A stretch of DNA of 64,000 nt from Porphyra umbilicalis (GCA_002049455.2 KV918813.1:1-64000); one strand, 5' to 3'; shown: positions 42,648 to 55,540, counted from the stretch's first letter. Notes: generated by a model from the letters alone, not told the origin. A program made the numbers and translations.

Positions 42648-44960
42648 CTAACTCAACAACCCAACATTTTGCAATTGGCCAAGCGCCTTCAGGGCTTGTT
42701 CCCTTGCCCTACTGGCCATCGGAGAACGGCTCTCTGCTAAACAAGATAAAGTGCACCCCTTCTCTCTCGATGTTCCCGAAGACTTCGTAAAAGCAAAAGC
42801 CCGTACACGACCGTCAATAAACACAGCGGCATAGTGAAGAACCGCCCCAAAGGTAGAAACCGGCCGCTCCTCGACTGAGCCGTTTGGCAGTCGAACCTCT
42901 TCAGTAGAGCTAAACCGAACCACGTAGTTACGGCGCCGGTGCTTGTCACAATCTGACCCGATGGGCTTTGAGTCCGCATTTTTGCCAGAAGCCATGCTGA
43001 TCCGGTAGTACTTCTTTGCCAAAATGTCGGGAGGTGCTTCGTTGGCCTGGTTCTGCGCAAGCACCGCGCGCATGCTTGTTAGCTCCTTCCCGCTAAGGGC
43101 GGCTGGGGCGCTTCTTGGCGGTAACAGGGCGCAGTCGGCGCCGATATCTTGGGGTATCGTCAGACTGCCACCAGGAAGCCCCGTCGCCGCTGGGCGCTTC
43201 CCCGTTGCGTCCGCCCACTCCTCCGGTAAGTAACTTTCGCCAAAGGAGTTGATGAGTTCGGCCTTGCACTGCCGCGTTAAGTTCTCTACTAGGCTTGCAT
43301 GAGGCCTTGAGTGGGATCGATTGCGCTTGCCCAGCGTCCCAATCTGGCACTCCATTGGAAATTGCCAGATGACCCAGGCCGGTCCGCACGCCCACAGCAG
43401 GGGTACGATGTCTAGTACAGTAGCAATCGTCGATAGACACAGCGGTAGGCGCTCAGTCGACCCGGGGTAGATCTTGGCGTAGTAGTTGGTGACAAAATAC
43501 TTTATATCAGCGTCAATCGCCTGGATTTCAGCCCTTGTGACGCCCCTTGGCCGAAATAGCAGTCGGCTGGCCCGGCAAAGCGCCATGAACATGTCTTAGA
43601 AATCGCCAGGAATCCGCCCGGCAAGTAGGACTTCTCCGCTGCAGAGGATAAAGTGCAACCAATCGACAGCCTTGAAAGACTTGTGGTGGACATCACTGTT
43701 TCTTAGAGACCGGGCATGAGCCCGGGCCACTGTTCGTCGGGAGCCTTGAAGTTCACGACCGACCAGCGCCACTGTCGCCTTAGACATAATGTATGCTTCG
43801 CCCTTCTTCGTGTTCACGAGCTTCGATCCCGCAGACAGCTTCCATATGTGTGGGACCACATTGAGGAGTACCAGGTACATCCTGTCGTAGGGAGCAGCGG
43901 TAGAGCCCATTTCCCACAAGGTCTTCAGTTGCGGGTAGGCTTCGCGCATGGCTGGACTGGGCGCGAAGAAGAGGGAGTAGCCTTTGATCTCGGGTTTCTG
44001 TTCCAGGCTTGTCTGGTGGGCAATGGACCCGCCGGCCGCGCGCGCATCCTCGACCACGGCGGCACTTGCGGAAATACTTGTGGCCGTCCGGGGAGTTGCA
44101 ATGCACTCTTGTCCTTCTATGCAGTCCTCGATTTCGAAAAGCGTGTTGCCACTGGCGGGGTCCTTGGGCGGGTTGTCGACGTGGTTGCTCGCGAAGAAGT
44201 TGACCCCTTTGAAAAGTCGAAGCCGATTGTAGATGTAGCTGTTGATGCCCTAAAATTGGGCCAGCTTATCGCCATCAGGTTGGTCCGTCGTAAAGTTAAG
44301 CACTGCCGCCGTTAAGACTTGCGGTGTCGTCGAGCCGGCCACCATAAGCCCAGGAACTCCCTTCGCCAGCTCGTTCAGCTCCTCCGCAATGGGGTAGAAA
44401 AAGGACTCCAGGTCCACAGGTTGTTTTCGCCGGGGGTTACTGCCATCAGGAGCTGATACTTGTTTCGGGTCCGTTGATCTGGGTTCATGCTGAGGGGGGT
44501 CATGACAATTGGCCAGCCTTCAAACCCGTTTTGTCTCCAAAAGTGGAAGCCGTCGGTACCGCAGTTCAGCATGACGCAGACGCCGCCAAGTAGCCCTTCG
44601 TCGAGGAGAAAACGGAATGTTTTTGCGTGATAGTAGTCGTGCACCCCGTCTGCGCCTTCCTCCGCCGCCGTGCGTGCGGCCGCCATGTTCTCCAGGATGC
44701 ATTTCCCGATGACGGGGTCACCAAGGAGGTGGGCCAGCCACGACGTGAGGGACCACAAATGTCATCTGCTTAGCTGGTTTCCCGTCCACTTTGTAGCGGG
44801 GTGCGCCGCATGCGTCGCATGCGTTCTGCTGTACGCGCTTGTGGGTGAAGGCGAGGCACCCGTTACGGCGGCAGTCCACGGTGCGAGTCTTCAAATTGAC
44901 GCTCGCCTGGATAAAGCGTTCCATGAGGTAGGGCGTTCGATACTTGGCCGCGCAGGTGCT
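42648..44960 (-). pseudogene. TNP2-like (CACTA/Plavaka-type) transposase remnant
   Basis: Read right to left, the motifs come in family order. First is a zinc-binding block (VDCRRNGCLAF…NACDACGAPRY, near 44880-44800). Next come LTSWLAHLLGDP, YYHAKTFRFLLDEGLLGG, GTDGFHFWRQNGFEGWPIVM and LLMAVTPGENN. Then KGYSLFFAPSPAMREAYP, YDRMYLVLLNVVPHIWKLSA and FKAVDWLHFILCSGEVLLAG, and finally the C-terminal WVIWQFPMECQIGTLGK and HASLVENLTRQC. Frames change near 44740, 44400 and 43595, so the gene is broken or has unrecognised introns. This is a cut-and-paste transposase lineage of eukaryotes. The C-terminal 314-aa frame (43592-42648) is uninterrupted. Confidence 0.8.
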
Positions 44961-47222
44961 GAGCTTAAGCAGGTCCGCTCCTGCCCGAGGGCGAGTCGCC
45001 ATCATCTGGCAGCGGTGTCCTTGCTGGCCCGCCAGCCCCGCAGCCGACGGCGAGGCGGCGGCGCTTTTCCGGCCTCTGGTGAGCGTACCAGGTGGCTCTA
45101 GACACCATCTTGGTTCCACTGTGTCCGCCGTCAGAGAACACGAAGCAGGAGCACGGATACTTGTCTCCCGCCATGCCGGCAGCTGGAAGAGTGAAGGGTG
45201 CGGGTAGGGGGGGCAGGTGCGGTCTTGTGCAGGAAGTGACAGGTGGGATGCACCCCGGCGATGTACTGGTCGATGGCTCTCACATGAACAGTCATCGAGA
45301 AGTCCGAAGGGTACTTCCTTATACAGAACTGGAAAATAGATCGGGCCAATCAATGCGAAGGATCATGCTGCTGACAGTAGAAGGCAGTGGAAGCTTCGGT
45401 TGGCTTCGGGGCCTCTCCGATTGAGATCTCGGTTGGAAGCATTTGAAGCGTTCCAAGCCCCAGATTTTACCGCGCCGGCCACAGGCCTCAGAAATGCCGT
45501 CCAGCGTGATCACGAGGGGCGGCCTCTGGATTGCTGTGTCGCTCTTCCTGCACCGTCCTCGCGTCCAGTGCTGGTGGGTGCGCGGGGTTGAGGCGCGGTG
45601 AGGCGCGGGCACCGGGCACCAGGAGAGCGGTCGCTCAGAGCGTGCCCCCCCCCCCCAGCCCACAATCTGGGCGTGGCGCGGCAGCGTCGGGGCGCGGGGG
45701 CGCCGGGCACGGCGCGCGGAGGCGCCGGGATGAGCGCAACGGTCGCGGCGCGCGGGCGCTCGGGCACTCAGGACGCAGGGGCGCCGCGCCCGTGCCATAA
45801 GCTGACCTGCATTCCCTCTTTGATCCGCACGAACCGGGCTCAGGGGCCAAAACTTCTGGGTTACCCGCACGAAGGGCTCCTATGTCCCAGAAAACCTAGG
45901 ATTCCCGGTAAGAAACCGGGCACTTTGAGTCAGGTTTTCTTGTTGGGTAGCGGGTGCCCATCGGCAGGCGCGGGGTCCCGCGTCGACGACGCGCTGCCGA
46001 CGGCGCGGGTGGTGCCGCCGCGGCCGCGGCCGCCGGGGACGACCACGGGTCGGCAGTGCGGGCAGCAGCCGCCGCCGCGGGGGGCGCCGACTTCGCGGCG
46101 GGGGGGAACCCGCGCCAGCGCCGACGCCGGGGCCCAAGCACGGGCGACGCGCGGGCCGCCTCACCGCCGCCGATGCGGCGAGGCAAAGTGGTGGCGGCGG
46201 CACCGGGGGCGGTGAAGTGCGGCGGACGGCAGAGGGGAGGCGACGTGCCATCGCGCTGGGCGGCCGGCCAGGACTGTCCCATATTGAACAATTTCACGAC
46301 CACTGGAACCATTCAACGACCACTGTAATGCGCGTTTCTTCACAGTGTGTGGGCACGAAGAATTTACAAGGGGTATTTGAAACCACCAAGAGGCGGAGAG
46401 CAGCCATCGCCCTCCGTCAGAAAAACAGGAACACACCTTGAGACCCACATGAATGAAATCAGCAGGTTGTCAGCTGTCGAACAGTGGCAGTTGTATCCGA
46501 AATGAATTACTGTGTGGGGAGAAAAGGGCCGGCGCGCCTTTTCTGTGTTCTCACCCGGGAGCGCGCCAAGCCGTCAAATTTCGCACCAAATCTGCGTCAG
46601 TTGCATCGACAGGCCACTCCGCGCGATGCCCGCCAATAGAAACCGCGGGGCATCCACGGAGCGCCAAGCGTCGGCCGACCTGCCCGCCCAAACACCGCAC
46701 AACCTCTATCCACTGCGGCGTTTAGGGGGCTCCGTGTGCCGCGGTCATGGCAGGGCGACCCCCCTCCGGATCCCGCAAGGGCAAGGTGTCAAAACCGTCG
46801 CTGTAGCATATCTCTGCACCCAATTGGCAATTGGCCACAAGTTGCCTCCTTGACGGGCCAAAGCCCATGTATTGTGGGAATTGGCCTAAGGCACGCCCTT
46901 TGGGGGGTTACTTTTGCATTGTTCATTTTTTATTGTTTGGTTGCTTGCCTGTCTTATCTATCTGCCAGCACTCATTACGATCGCTTGTGATCGGACGGTC
47001 GATCGACCAGTGCCCTCGCTTATATTATATCACCATTGGTCCGGGGTCGCCGTCGTGGGCACCACCCGGCTCCCCATTGGATGCCGTTTAACAAAAGGTC
47101 TTTCTTCCTCGCCGCGACGGAGATAGAACTCGCTTTTTTACTTGGCTACGGTCGGTCTCAGTACGCTGGTAATTGCACTAACGTTATTAATCCCACACTC
47201 GCCGACACAGGCGCAGCGCAAC
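44961..47222. other. No gene assigned; GC-rich segment 45590-46240
   Basis: Bases 45590-46240 are GC-rich with C and G runs, and Arg/Ala/Pro frames are open on both strands, so none is called. 46240-47222 has normal composition and leads into the pogo-like transposase. Its promoter side holds an AT-rich TTATATTATATCACC at 47020-47034. Confidence 0.4.
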
Positions 47223-48905
47223 ATGATCGCGGTACTCGTGGCGCAGGGCGCCTCCGTCGCCGCCGTCTGCCGGCAGGCCGGCGTGACACGAAGTGCATTG
47301 CGCCACTTGAAGACGACTGGATGCAAACCAACCCCTCCTGGCCGGCAGACATTCTTTTCCCACGCGGAGGAGGAGCTCCTGGTGCGCTTTATCTAGCTCC
47401 AGGCGGTCATGGGGTGCGGCCCGACACGTGTTGGCTTCCTGCGCTGGGTCGGAGAGTACGTGGCGGTGCTCTCCTCTGAGCGTCAGTCGACTGCACGGGC
47501 CTACCTTGGTGGTAAGTTGACCCCTGTCGTCGCGTTTTACCGTCCGTTTATGCGCCGCTGGCCCGGATTGCGGGAGTACCGAGTCGGGACCCTTGAGCAA
47601 TGTCGGGCAGGCAATGCCAGACCTGATGTCGTTGCACTCTGGTACGCTGGGCTTCGCGTCCTATTCCGTGACCCCAAGATTAACCACGCCCACCAGCTGT
47701 GGAACATGGATGAAGCACATGTCAAGGCGCGGGAGGTGCTGCAAGAGGCGCGCTCAACCATCATTGGACCTGCGGGGCTGCGGAAGCCGGAGGTCATCAT
47801 GGCGGCCATTGGTTCCAAGGCGGCGGCGTGCACAGCGGCATGCACCGTTTCGCCGGCGGGTATCGTCGCGCGCCACTTTGTGCTGGTGTCGGGGAGTGCC
47901 AGTGGACACGCGTACGTCAAGGTTGCAGATGACAAGGGCGAGAAGAAGGTGGTGCTGGCCTCGTGGCTCAACGACTCGGCCATGGTTGTCAGGCGCGACC
48001 CGCCCGGGTTTGACAAGCAAATCTTTGATGTATGGGCTGACCTCATTGCTGGGTTTTTGAGCAATATCTATTCCAAGGACAACGAGTTGGTGCTTGTGGA
48101 CGGGGCCAAGGTGCATTTTTCGGTGCCGGGCATCCTCACGCTGATGAAGGCTGGCGTCACCGTGATAGCGGAACCATCAAAGCTCTCGCACCTTATCCAG
48201 GCCCTCGACAACGAGGCTGCTTTTGGGAGCTTCCAGCGCGCCATCAGACGGCACGTTCGAAGCCGATCGGGTTCATGCGTCTCGTCGGGGGGCCACTTCT
48301 TGGTTTTAGACCTTATGGACTGCGTCAAGCTTGCGGCTGACGAAGCCTTTTCTCATGCCCACTTGGCGACGGCTTTTGGAGCCGTAGGTGCGTGGCGACG
48401 AAACACCACGAAGTTTCCCGTCAAGGAGTTCAGCAAGGGGGCAGACAAGCCACTCAAGGCGGTGGACCTGAACTTTTTGGCTGACCGTGTGGCACCTGTT
48501 GCACGAAAGGCGTTGAACACACCAACCATCGTCCAGGGCACGCTGTCTACGGCGGGAAAGCCGACGGCTCTCACAGCGCCAGACGTGCTGGCGGCGTTGC
48601 AGCGGCAGGAGAAGGACAAGCGGGACAAGGAGGAGGAGCGTGAGAAGAACAGTAAGGTGAGAGCGGCGTGAGCGGCGGTCAACAAGGCCAAGAAGGCCGA
48701 GCGAGACGCCGTGGCCGAGAAATCCCGACTAGCCAAGGACTGGGGTGCTGTGTGCGCCGCGGCGGTGGAGGAGGCCCGCTACCGCCTCATCAAGGAAAAC
48801 CCATCCCCTCGGAAGCGGCTGCTGCGAGCTCGTGCGGCGAGGCAGCGGTCGAGGGTGCCCGCTCGAGTGCCCGCAGGCACGGGTGCATCCTTGCAATCCT
48901 GTTAG
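47223..48905 (+). pseudogene. pogo-like transposase, copy 1, two in-frame stops
   Basis: ATG 47223 starts a helix-turn-helix (ASVAAVCRQAGVTRSALRHL), then FFSHAEEELLVRFI and a TAG (47394-47396). The same frame continues uninterrupted for 420 codons. The DDE core motifs are QLWNMDEAHV, LVLVDGAKVHFS and LSHLIQALDNEAAFG, giving three Asp. A TGA at 48669-48671 is followed in the same frame by a Lys/Glu/Ala coiled-coil-like tail ending at 48905. Both stops are one C-to-T change from Gln (CAG) or Arg (CGA). There are no frameshifts, and alignment with copy 2 shows the reading frame is the ancestral one. Non-functional unless stops are suppressed. Confidence 0.85.
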
Positions 48906-50194
48906 TTGTCTCTGTTGTCTGCGTGTAGTCACTTTCTCTGTGCTTGTCCTCGCTTGACGTTGCTTGGCTGCCTGTTGTCAAGGATTCATTTCCTCAGGGG
49001 ACCGCATGAACAAACCCATCTCCTGCAAGCAACCCCATCTTCCCCCCCCCCCCCTGCCCGCCCTCATTCCATCCCTTCTCTCCGCATGTTGCTCCACAGG
49101 TCGAGGCATGAAGTGCAACTTGCCCACGTCAGCTCGCATTTGGGGAACGGTGGCTTCTTGTGGTCGTGTGTGATGGCAACACGGACTGCGGGGCGATCGG
49201 GTGGTGGTTTGTGCAGGCAAGACGGAGTTTCGATTGGATCACTGAGAGACCAGTTAGATTCTCGGCCGACGGTCATCTTCCCATTTGGTGACCATATTCT
49301 TGACGACAATGCAGAGCGACCCGATTTTCGCAGGATGTCATTTAGTCGTTGAATGGTGACCCCCTCTTTTCCTCATAGCAGCTACAAGAGTATGAAGGAA
49401 GCGCTGAGAAAACAAATAAAAAATGCAGCTGACCTCGCGATGCTCTGATGAGTCCTTACAAATAAAAATCGACCAGAATAGATGTGTACAACCGCATTGG
49501 CAACAGAATTGGTCGTTGAATGTTCTCATACGGATACTGTACTCCCACCTGCGCGCCTTCAAACGGGGCTGCAGGCGGTTCAAATTGGCTGGCAATCAAA
49601 CGGGGGGGAGCTGCGAAGCAGGGGGTGCACCCGCTTTGTGGGTTATCCGTCATGTGCCAGTTCGTGACAAGTGTGCCAGTTCGTGACAAATCGGGATTTT
49701 GTGGCAAATCAACAGTGTTTACTCATAAATTCGGGTTTGGTGGTGTCAGAAAAGAGGGTGGAACGCCCATGTACCAGTATTTCAAAAAAAAAAAAGCAAA
49801 AAACAGGCAGGCAAACATGATGCATACCATTGAACTCGCAAACTCGTCAGCTCTCCTTCCTTGAGGAGCGCGCCCAAAAGACAGCAAGTAGGACCGAGCA
49901 GCACGCAGAGAGAGAAAAAAGGGCGCACTCTCGAAAATCATTTTGATGCGCGAGTACATGCTGTGATGACACCGTGGGCGCACATTCTGGTGACTCTGCC
50001 GTCTTCTGTCTTGCAGATGCCCGCTTCGACTTCTCCCCGACCATCCTCATCCGGTTTGGTTCCTCTCTGAGCCATCTGCCCTACACTGAGCGCACTTGCC
50101 CCCACCCCCCCCGATTGAGTGGCCCGCAATGGCGCCACGGCGGCTGCCTGCCACATAGGATGGTGATTCTGCCAGTCATCAGGACAGTCTACCG

Positions 50195-51926
50195 GCCTGC
50201 GTCTCGTTCGCAGCGCGGAGCTGACTACAAAGGCCTTTGGCGACCGCTTCGGGCTCACCTACGCCCAGGCGCGCCGCTTCAACATTCGTGGAGGAGCCCT
50301 GCGCAGGCCTGGCCCGTCACTCTTCTTTTCGTCCGACGAGGAGGACCTCCTGGCCAAGTATCTTGTCGTGAATGCGACGATTGGTCGCTGGCCGTCCCAA
50401 AACGCGCTCACTCAAGTGTGTGCCTCCTACCTCGCAGAGCTGTCGCCGGAGCGGCAGGCCGCTGCACGGGCCCGATTCAACGGTTCGCTGTCGCCCGGTC
50501 GTCGCTGGGTGAATGGTTTTTTGAGCCGCCACCAAGGGCTAAGTCGATGCCGGGTTGGCATGCTGGAGGAGGGTTGCGCGTGCCACTCGAGACCCAATGT
50601 GGTGGCGCGCTGGTAAGCCCTGCCAACGTTACTGTACCGTGATCACGCCATCACCTCTGCCCGTCAAGTGTGGAACATGGACGAGACACACGTGCACGCC
50701 CGCACGTCGGCCGTGGATGGTCGTGGCGGATTTACTGGAGGTGTTGGACTTCGCAAACATGAAGTTGTCCTGCCGTCGTTTGCCTCGGAAGCGGGCGTGT
50801 GCATGGCGGCGTTTTGCGTTTCGGCGGCGGGTGTTGTCGTGCCTCACTTTGTAATTGTCGACGGGCAGGCCAGCGGTCACGCGTCTGTGACAACGACTTA
50901 CAGGGACTGCGGGAATCAGGGCAAGGCTCTTGCCGCCTTCCTTCACGACGGCGCGATTGTGTGGCACCGGTCTCCTCCAGGCTTCACTAAAGAGGTTCTT
51001 TACGTTTGGGATCAGCAGATTGCCTCCTTTGCCCGCTCCTATTTCCCGGGAGAGGCCAAGACTTTTTCGCTCGACGGAGCGAAGGTGCACCTGTCCCTCG
51101 CGGGTCTGCTGGCCCTGCTGCGCGCCATCGTGCACGTGATCGCAGAGCCGTCCAAGATGTCCCACATCTTGCAGGCGCTCGATATTTCGAGCGCGATCGG
51201 CCACTACAAGCACAAGGTACGATTGCGTGTCCGTGAAGCAGCTCTCGAGTGCAGGGACGCCGGGCGGCAGTTCAATACACCCGAACTAATGCGCTGTATC
51301 TCGGCGGCGGCGTCTGACGCCCTGAAAGAGGAGGCGCTGCGGACGGCCTTCCGACGCGTGGGGATGTGGCTCCTTGACCCAACGGTGCGTACGCACCAGT
51401 CGTTGGTACCGACCTTGAGCTGCTGATGCGGCGGCTGATTTCTGTCTTGAGGAAGGACATGTCGCGTCCACGGGTGGTCAATGGTACCCTGTTAGCGGCC
51501 GGGCGGGGGCTCGTCGTGACGGCTGATGAGGTCATCGCCGCCAGTTCGGAGGGGGCAACGGCCAAGGAGCCAGCAATGCTGACCAAGAGCCACGCCAAGC
51601 GTGCACATGAGGCCAAGGCCAAGAAGGAGAAATCTTTGGAGTCGATTGCGGCACGGGCAAAGCGGGCAAAGCTACAAGAAAAGCAGGACAAATTCTTGCG
51701 CAAGACATGGGACGAGATTGCAAGTGACGCTGCCGCCGACGGCGCATGCCGTTTGCGGGCGATTGGATTGCTGGCGTCGACGGCGGCCAAGCTGCGGCGC
51801 CGCGCGCTGGCCAGTCGTGCCCACAGAGGTGCTCCCCCCCCGCTGTCTCCCTATGAGTTGTGGCGCGTTGTGTCTGCTGAGGCGGCCGAAGTGGGCAAGC
51901 AGCGGCTGCGCGGCTACGATGAGTGA
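50195..51926 (+). pseudogene. pogo-like transposase, copy 2, one in-frame stop and one frameshift
   Basis: Homologous along its length to copy 1. The HTH part is ELTTKAFGDRFGLTYAQARR, then FFSSDEEDLLAKYL and the region RVGMLEEGC…NVVARW. There a TAA (50614-50616) replaces the Tyr codon seen in copy 1. The same frame continues with QVWNMDETHV, FSLDGAKVHLSLAG and MSHILQALDISSAIG (three Asp). Near 51395-51424 the frame shifts; the C-terminal Lys/Ala-rich part (LLMRRLISVLRKDM to RLRGYDE) runs to 51926 in the next frame. The two copies lie 2.5 kb apart in the same orientation but are only moderately similar, so this is not a recent duplication. Confidence 0.85.
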
Positions 51927-52625
51927 CTCATCTCCGGGCGAAGAGAGGAGGGTGGTGGGCTTTTCCGCAAACCCTTGACCCTCATTGCATCAGATACAGC
52001 AGGGGGTTGTCATTGTGGCGGGGGAGGGCGGGCGCGGGCTTGCAGGCAAAACGTTTACCCTTGTGTGGCAATAGCACTGGGGGGTGCCGCGCTGTGGCCA
52101 GGCGTGGTATCAGATGTGTGCCCGCCCCGCTATCTCTCAGTGAGCTGTCACGAGTTGTGCCTACTGAGACGGTGGAGGTGGACAAGCAGCAAATGCGTTG
52201 GGTGTCTCGTCTCTGGGGGGAGACTTGAGGGTGGCGGACTATTCGGCAAACCTTGCTGACCGTCATTGCACAAAGAGAAGCAGGCAGCTGTCCTTGTGGC
52301 GGGGGGGTGGGAGGCGCGGGCTTGCAGAAAACTTGTTGACGCTTGTTTTGCAGTAGCACTGGGGAGTGCCGCGCTGTGGCCAGTCGTGCTTGCAGGGGTG
52401 CGCCCGCCCGCTGTCTTTGAATGAGCTGTCGCACGTTGTGTCCGGTGAGACGGCCGAGGTGGGCCAGCAGCTGATGGAATGAGTGTCTCGTCTGTGGGGA
52501 AGAGGAACGGGTGGCGGGCTGGTCGGTAAACTGTGTTGGCCTTCGTTGCAGAAGGTGCAGGAGAGGGTTGTCATTGTGGCAGGGGGGGGCGGGCGCGGGC
52601 TTGCAGGCAGACCGTACAGGTTCTT
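51790..52625 (+). repeat. Three tandem units of about 285 bp overlapping the transposase 3' end
   Basis: The block GCCGCGCnnTGGCCAGnCGTG recurs near 51797, 52086 and 52370. Each time it is followed by a CTATCTC/CTGTCT…GAGTTGT…GAGGTGG(A/G)CAAGCAG-like block and then GTGGCGGGnnnnnGGGCGCGGGCTTGCAG. The first unit includes the last 45 codons of transposase copy 2. Confidence 0.8.
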
Positions 52626-52998
52626 GACGCAGACGGCACTGAGAAGGGAGCCGAACGGGACAACAGAAAGCATCTCACAGCTTGGCAGCCTCTTCGCCAG
52701 AGCATACCCGTTGGTCGCGTCGGCCAGAATAATGGGCGATGTGGATCAAGTTTTTCGTTTCTGAGTAAGTTTTCCAACTGTAATGCACGATTCCAGGTCG
52801 CTTTCACACAATCAGTCATTGTGTCACGAACTGGTACCGGGGTTTCTTCGACCCCATTCTCTAGCATATGAATTGGAGCGCCCCGTCAGAAACGGAGAAC
52901 ACTGCCGACTTCGTGAGAGACTGCTGAAGCCAGTCACATGTCTATTTTTCGCTGTGCATGAGTTTAAGCCAGATTGCTGGAGAAGTTGTCACGAACTG

Positions 52999-54675
52999 GG
53001 GCACGACGGATACATTGCGCTCCGCACTAATCGCGGTCGCCCCTAAAGCGGGCCTGTGGCGGCGACTGGCCCAATCAGCAGACTTTCACCTCAATATTGA
53101 GGCAGAGCTGTAAGAGAATCATGCAACCAATCACAGGTGGCCCTGGGGGGGTCCATCGTGGATTCGTTGCAACAAACCCGCCATGTGGATGCTGGCATCC
53201 TTTTGTATAAAGCTCGCGGTGGGCCACATGCGTCTTTCTGTCCGTATATCTGTCTGTCTGTCTCTGCAGCCCACCATTGGGACGCCCGACATCGGTTCAC
53301 GCACACGGGCTACAATGGCAAAACTAATGGATTGCGCGAGCGCCCAGAATTTCGGCGCATTCTGACGACTAAAATTCTAAGGACCTGCCTGCACGCCCAG
53401 ATCAAATGCATCCAGAACCGCGAGCGGCGCAGCACGAGGGCGCCAAAATGAACGCCTGCGTTACAGTGATCTAAATAGTTTCGAACAGAGGAAAATCGAG
53501 ACGGCCCAGATTGGAGCGTGAGGGCGCCTTCCCACTGTCTGCTGCGCCGTGGGGTGGGGGACCGCCGGGTGGAAGAGTGAGGGGGTCCGGGGAAGAGGGC
53601 CGCCTCCTCCCCGTCCGCCGGGTGGCGGAGTGGGAGCGGTCTGGGGGGGAGGGCCGCCGCCCTCCCAGCATCTATCAGTGGATTCTATCGCGTTGCCTTC
53701 AGTCTGAATGACATTGCGGGCATGTTGCTCAGTACCGACGCCAGCCTTAAGGCGAGCGGGGCAGCGCGAGGGCGCCTTCCTACCGGCTGCGGGGTGGCGG
53801 GGGGCGGGGGGCGCCGGGTGGCGGGGTGGGGGGGTCCGGCGGGTGGCGGGGGGGGTGCCTGTTATGCGCTTCGCGGGTATATTTTAATTTATGGTCTGCG
53901 CGCATCGCCCTATTGTGGGCTCCCAGAGCACGCGCGGGTCCTTACTGAAGTCTATCCCATTCTACTAGACCCCTGAGAACAGGATTTTTTTTCCTAGCAA
54001 TAGCTCGGCCGCATCAACATCTTTTTGCAAGCGGATATCTCGAGCGCAATAGCGACCCACTCGACATCCTTGTTCCAGAAAATGGTGCACATAGGCATTC
54101 GAGAAGCGTCGCATCGTCGTGCCTGAACACAGCACAAAACTGTCTCTGGGTGCTTTGTACCATCCCTACTCGACGAGAGAAGTCATGAAGAAGGAATTTG
54201 GCCTCCAGCCGATGTCGTCATATACTGTCGAGTCATACTGGTCTGTGGTCGGTATTCCAACTGACATGAAGGTCTGCAGAGGCCTGCCAAGACGGTCGTA
54301 GCAAAGAAGTGCAAAACTCTTGCAATGATTGAAAATCATCCATCCGAACTGTGGGGCTACTTTCAAGATTTCTTGATCCGCCGAGTGCGCGTTTTTGATC
54401 CGAGGTAGGCGAGCCTGGGCAATCAGGCGCATCGCGCGCGCGCGCTTTTTCTGCCTCAGCCTTGCACACTGCGGGCTGCTGTGGCCGACTGAGCCCGTGC
54501 GCTGCGCCTCGCGCCACGGCCGCCCCCGACTGCGACGTGTCCTTCTGGTTCTTCGCCCGCCCCTCCGCCCCGCACCTTCTCGAAACGCCCTTCCCCTCCA
54601 CGTCCCCCTGCGCCCCCAACACCCCATCTGCACGCGCCTGAGTGCTCTGGGTGTTGCTTTGCGCAGTGAGTCGCA
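52999..54675. other. No gene assigned; (GTCT)n microsatellite and G-rich repeats
   Basis: A short TCTGTCTGTCTGTCTCTG tract lies at 53249-53266. Between 53518 and 53870 there is G-rich DNA with GAGGGCGCCTTCC at about 53519 and again at 53769. Open frames are compositional. Confidence 0.45.
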
Positions 54676-54879
54676 ATGCCGACCACGCGTGCGGTCGCGC
54701 GGAAGCCGCGCACGCGCGTGCTCGCGGTGCGCAGCATCACATGGGAGGTTGTGGAGGACCTTGCCGATGAGACGGACATTGAGCTGGAGAACGCTGAGGC
54801 GGACGGTGTGAACGGTTGTAGCTCCAGTGAGGAAGATAGGGAGGATGAGGGGGACGAGGATGAGGAGGACGCGGAGTGA
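54676..54879 (+). CDS. Small protein with acidic C-terminus
   Basis: 67 aa from the ATG at 54676. Basic N-terminus (TRAVARKPRTRVLAVRS), a hydrophobic middle (ITWEVVEDLADETDIELENA), then a run of Glu/Asp ending EDEGDEDEEDAE. The acidic tail could bind chromatin or histones, but that is inference. No homologue recognised; it may be the 3' exon of a decayed transposon gene. Confidence 0.35.
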   Translation: MPTTRAVARKPRTRVLAVRSITWEVVEDLADETDIELENAEADGVNGCSSSEEDREDEGDEDEEDAE

Positions 54880-54996
54880 ATGTGACTTTGTCGGCGTGGG
54901 CATGCTTTGATTTGGGCGTTGACAGAGAAATGTTCTGAGGGAGCATCAGATTTTAGTATGTCAAGACGCCTTGCCTGTCGTCAACGCTTCCATTTA

Positions 54997-55540
54997 GAGC
55001 ATCTCCACCAATGGAGCCAACCGTCCAACCCAACGGCCACGTGGGCGCAACGTGTGGTGCTGTCACTGCCTCTCCAAAGGCAGCGCCAAAACTAAGCAGA
55101 TCACGTCTCAGAATTGGGCTCGCCTCGACGTCTCTGGCGGTGGGCCTCTTTTGTGGCACGCCAGTATTCCCACAGACGCATTACAGAGAATCTCGATGAC
55201 TGCCAGAACGTCTCGCAATTGTCTGCAAGCCACGGGTCACGCTTTCCATTGGCTTTCGTGGTCCGAACAGGGAACCAGGGGTTGGCCAAACGACTCGGGG
55301 CGTCCCCAAACAGGCCTTTTTGGAGTGGCGCTGCCGTTCAAGCTCCAAAAGAAGGGCGATCCCGCGAGGCCACCACGATGTGCATTGAGGGATTAGAAAA
55401 TGTGAGGAGTGATATTTTTGGTCCGTCACACCACCGTCACACACTAGTTTGGGACCTCGCTTTCTCCACCAATGCCCCCGTTGGCCAAACGGTGCCACGT
55501 TTGGCTGTTTGGACTGTTGGAACCATTGGTGCAGATGCTC
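54997..55540 (-). mobile_element. PIF/Harbinger-type MITE, 544 bp, TSD TTA
   Basis: Ends GAGCATCTCCACCAATGG and CCATTGGTGCAGATGCTC, flanked by TTA on both sides (54994-54996, 55541-55543). The interior is homologous, in inverted orientation, to the 7897-8459 copy; for example ACGGGTCACGCTTTCCATTG here matches the reverse complement near 8210. Confidence 0.9.

Larger units (their letters stand above)
49658..52998 (+). mobile_element. pogo-like transposon with doubled terminal motifs, 3.34 kb
   Basis: CAGTTCGTGACA occurs at 49658 and again at 49677. Its reverse complement TGTCACGAACTG occurs at 52822 and 52987. The pair brackets transposase copy 2 and its tandem repeats. CAGT-starting ends fit the pogo superfamily. 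TA duplications are not evident at the outermost copies. Confidence 0.7.

Noticed and set aside
47223..48905. Stop-codon reassignment explaining in-frame TAG/TGA/TAA in transposases
   Set aside because: All three stop codons are involved and they occur only in decaying transposons. The tyrosinase and the 40.5-kb gene end normally at stop codons, so decay is simpler.
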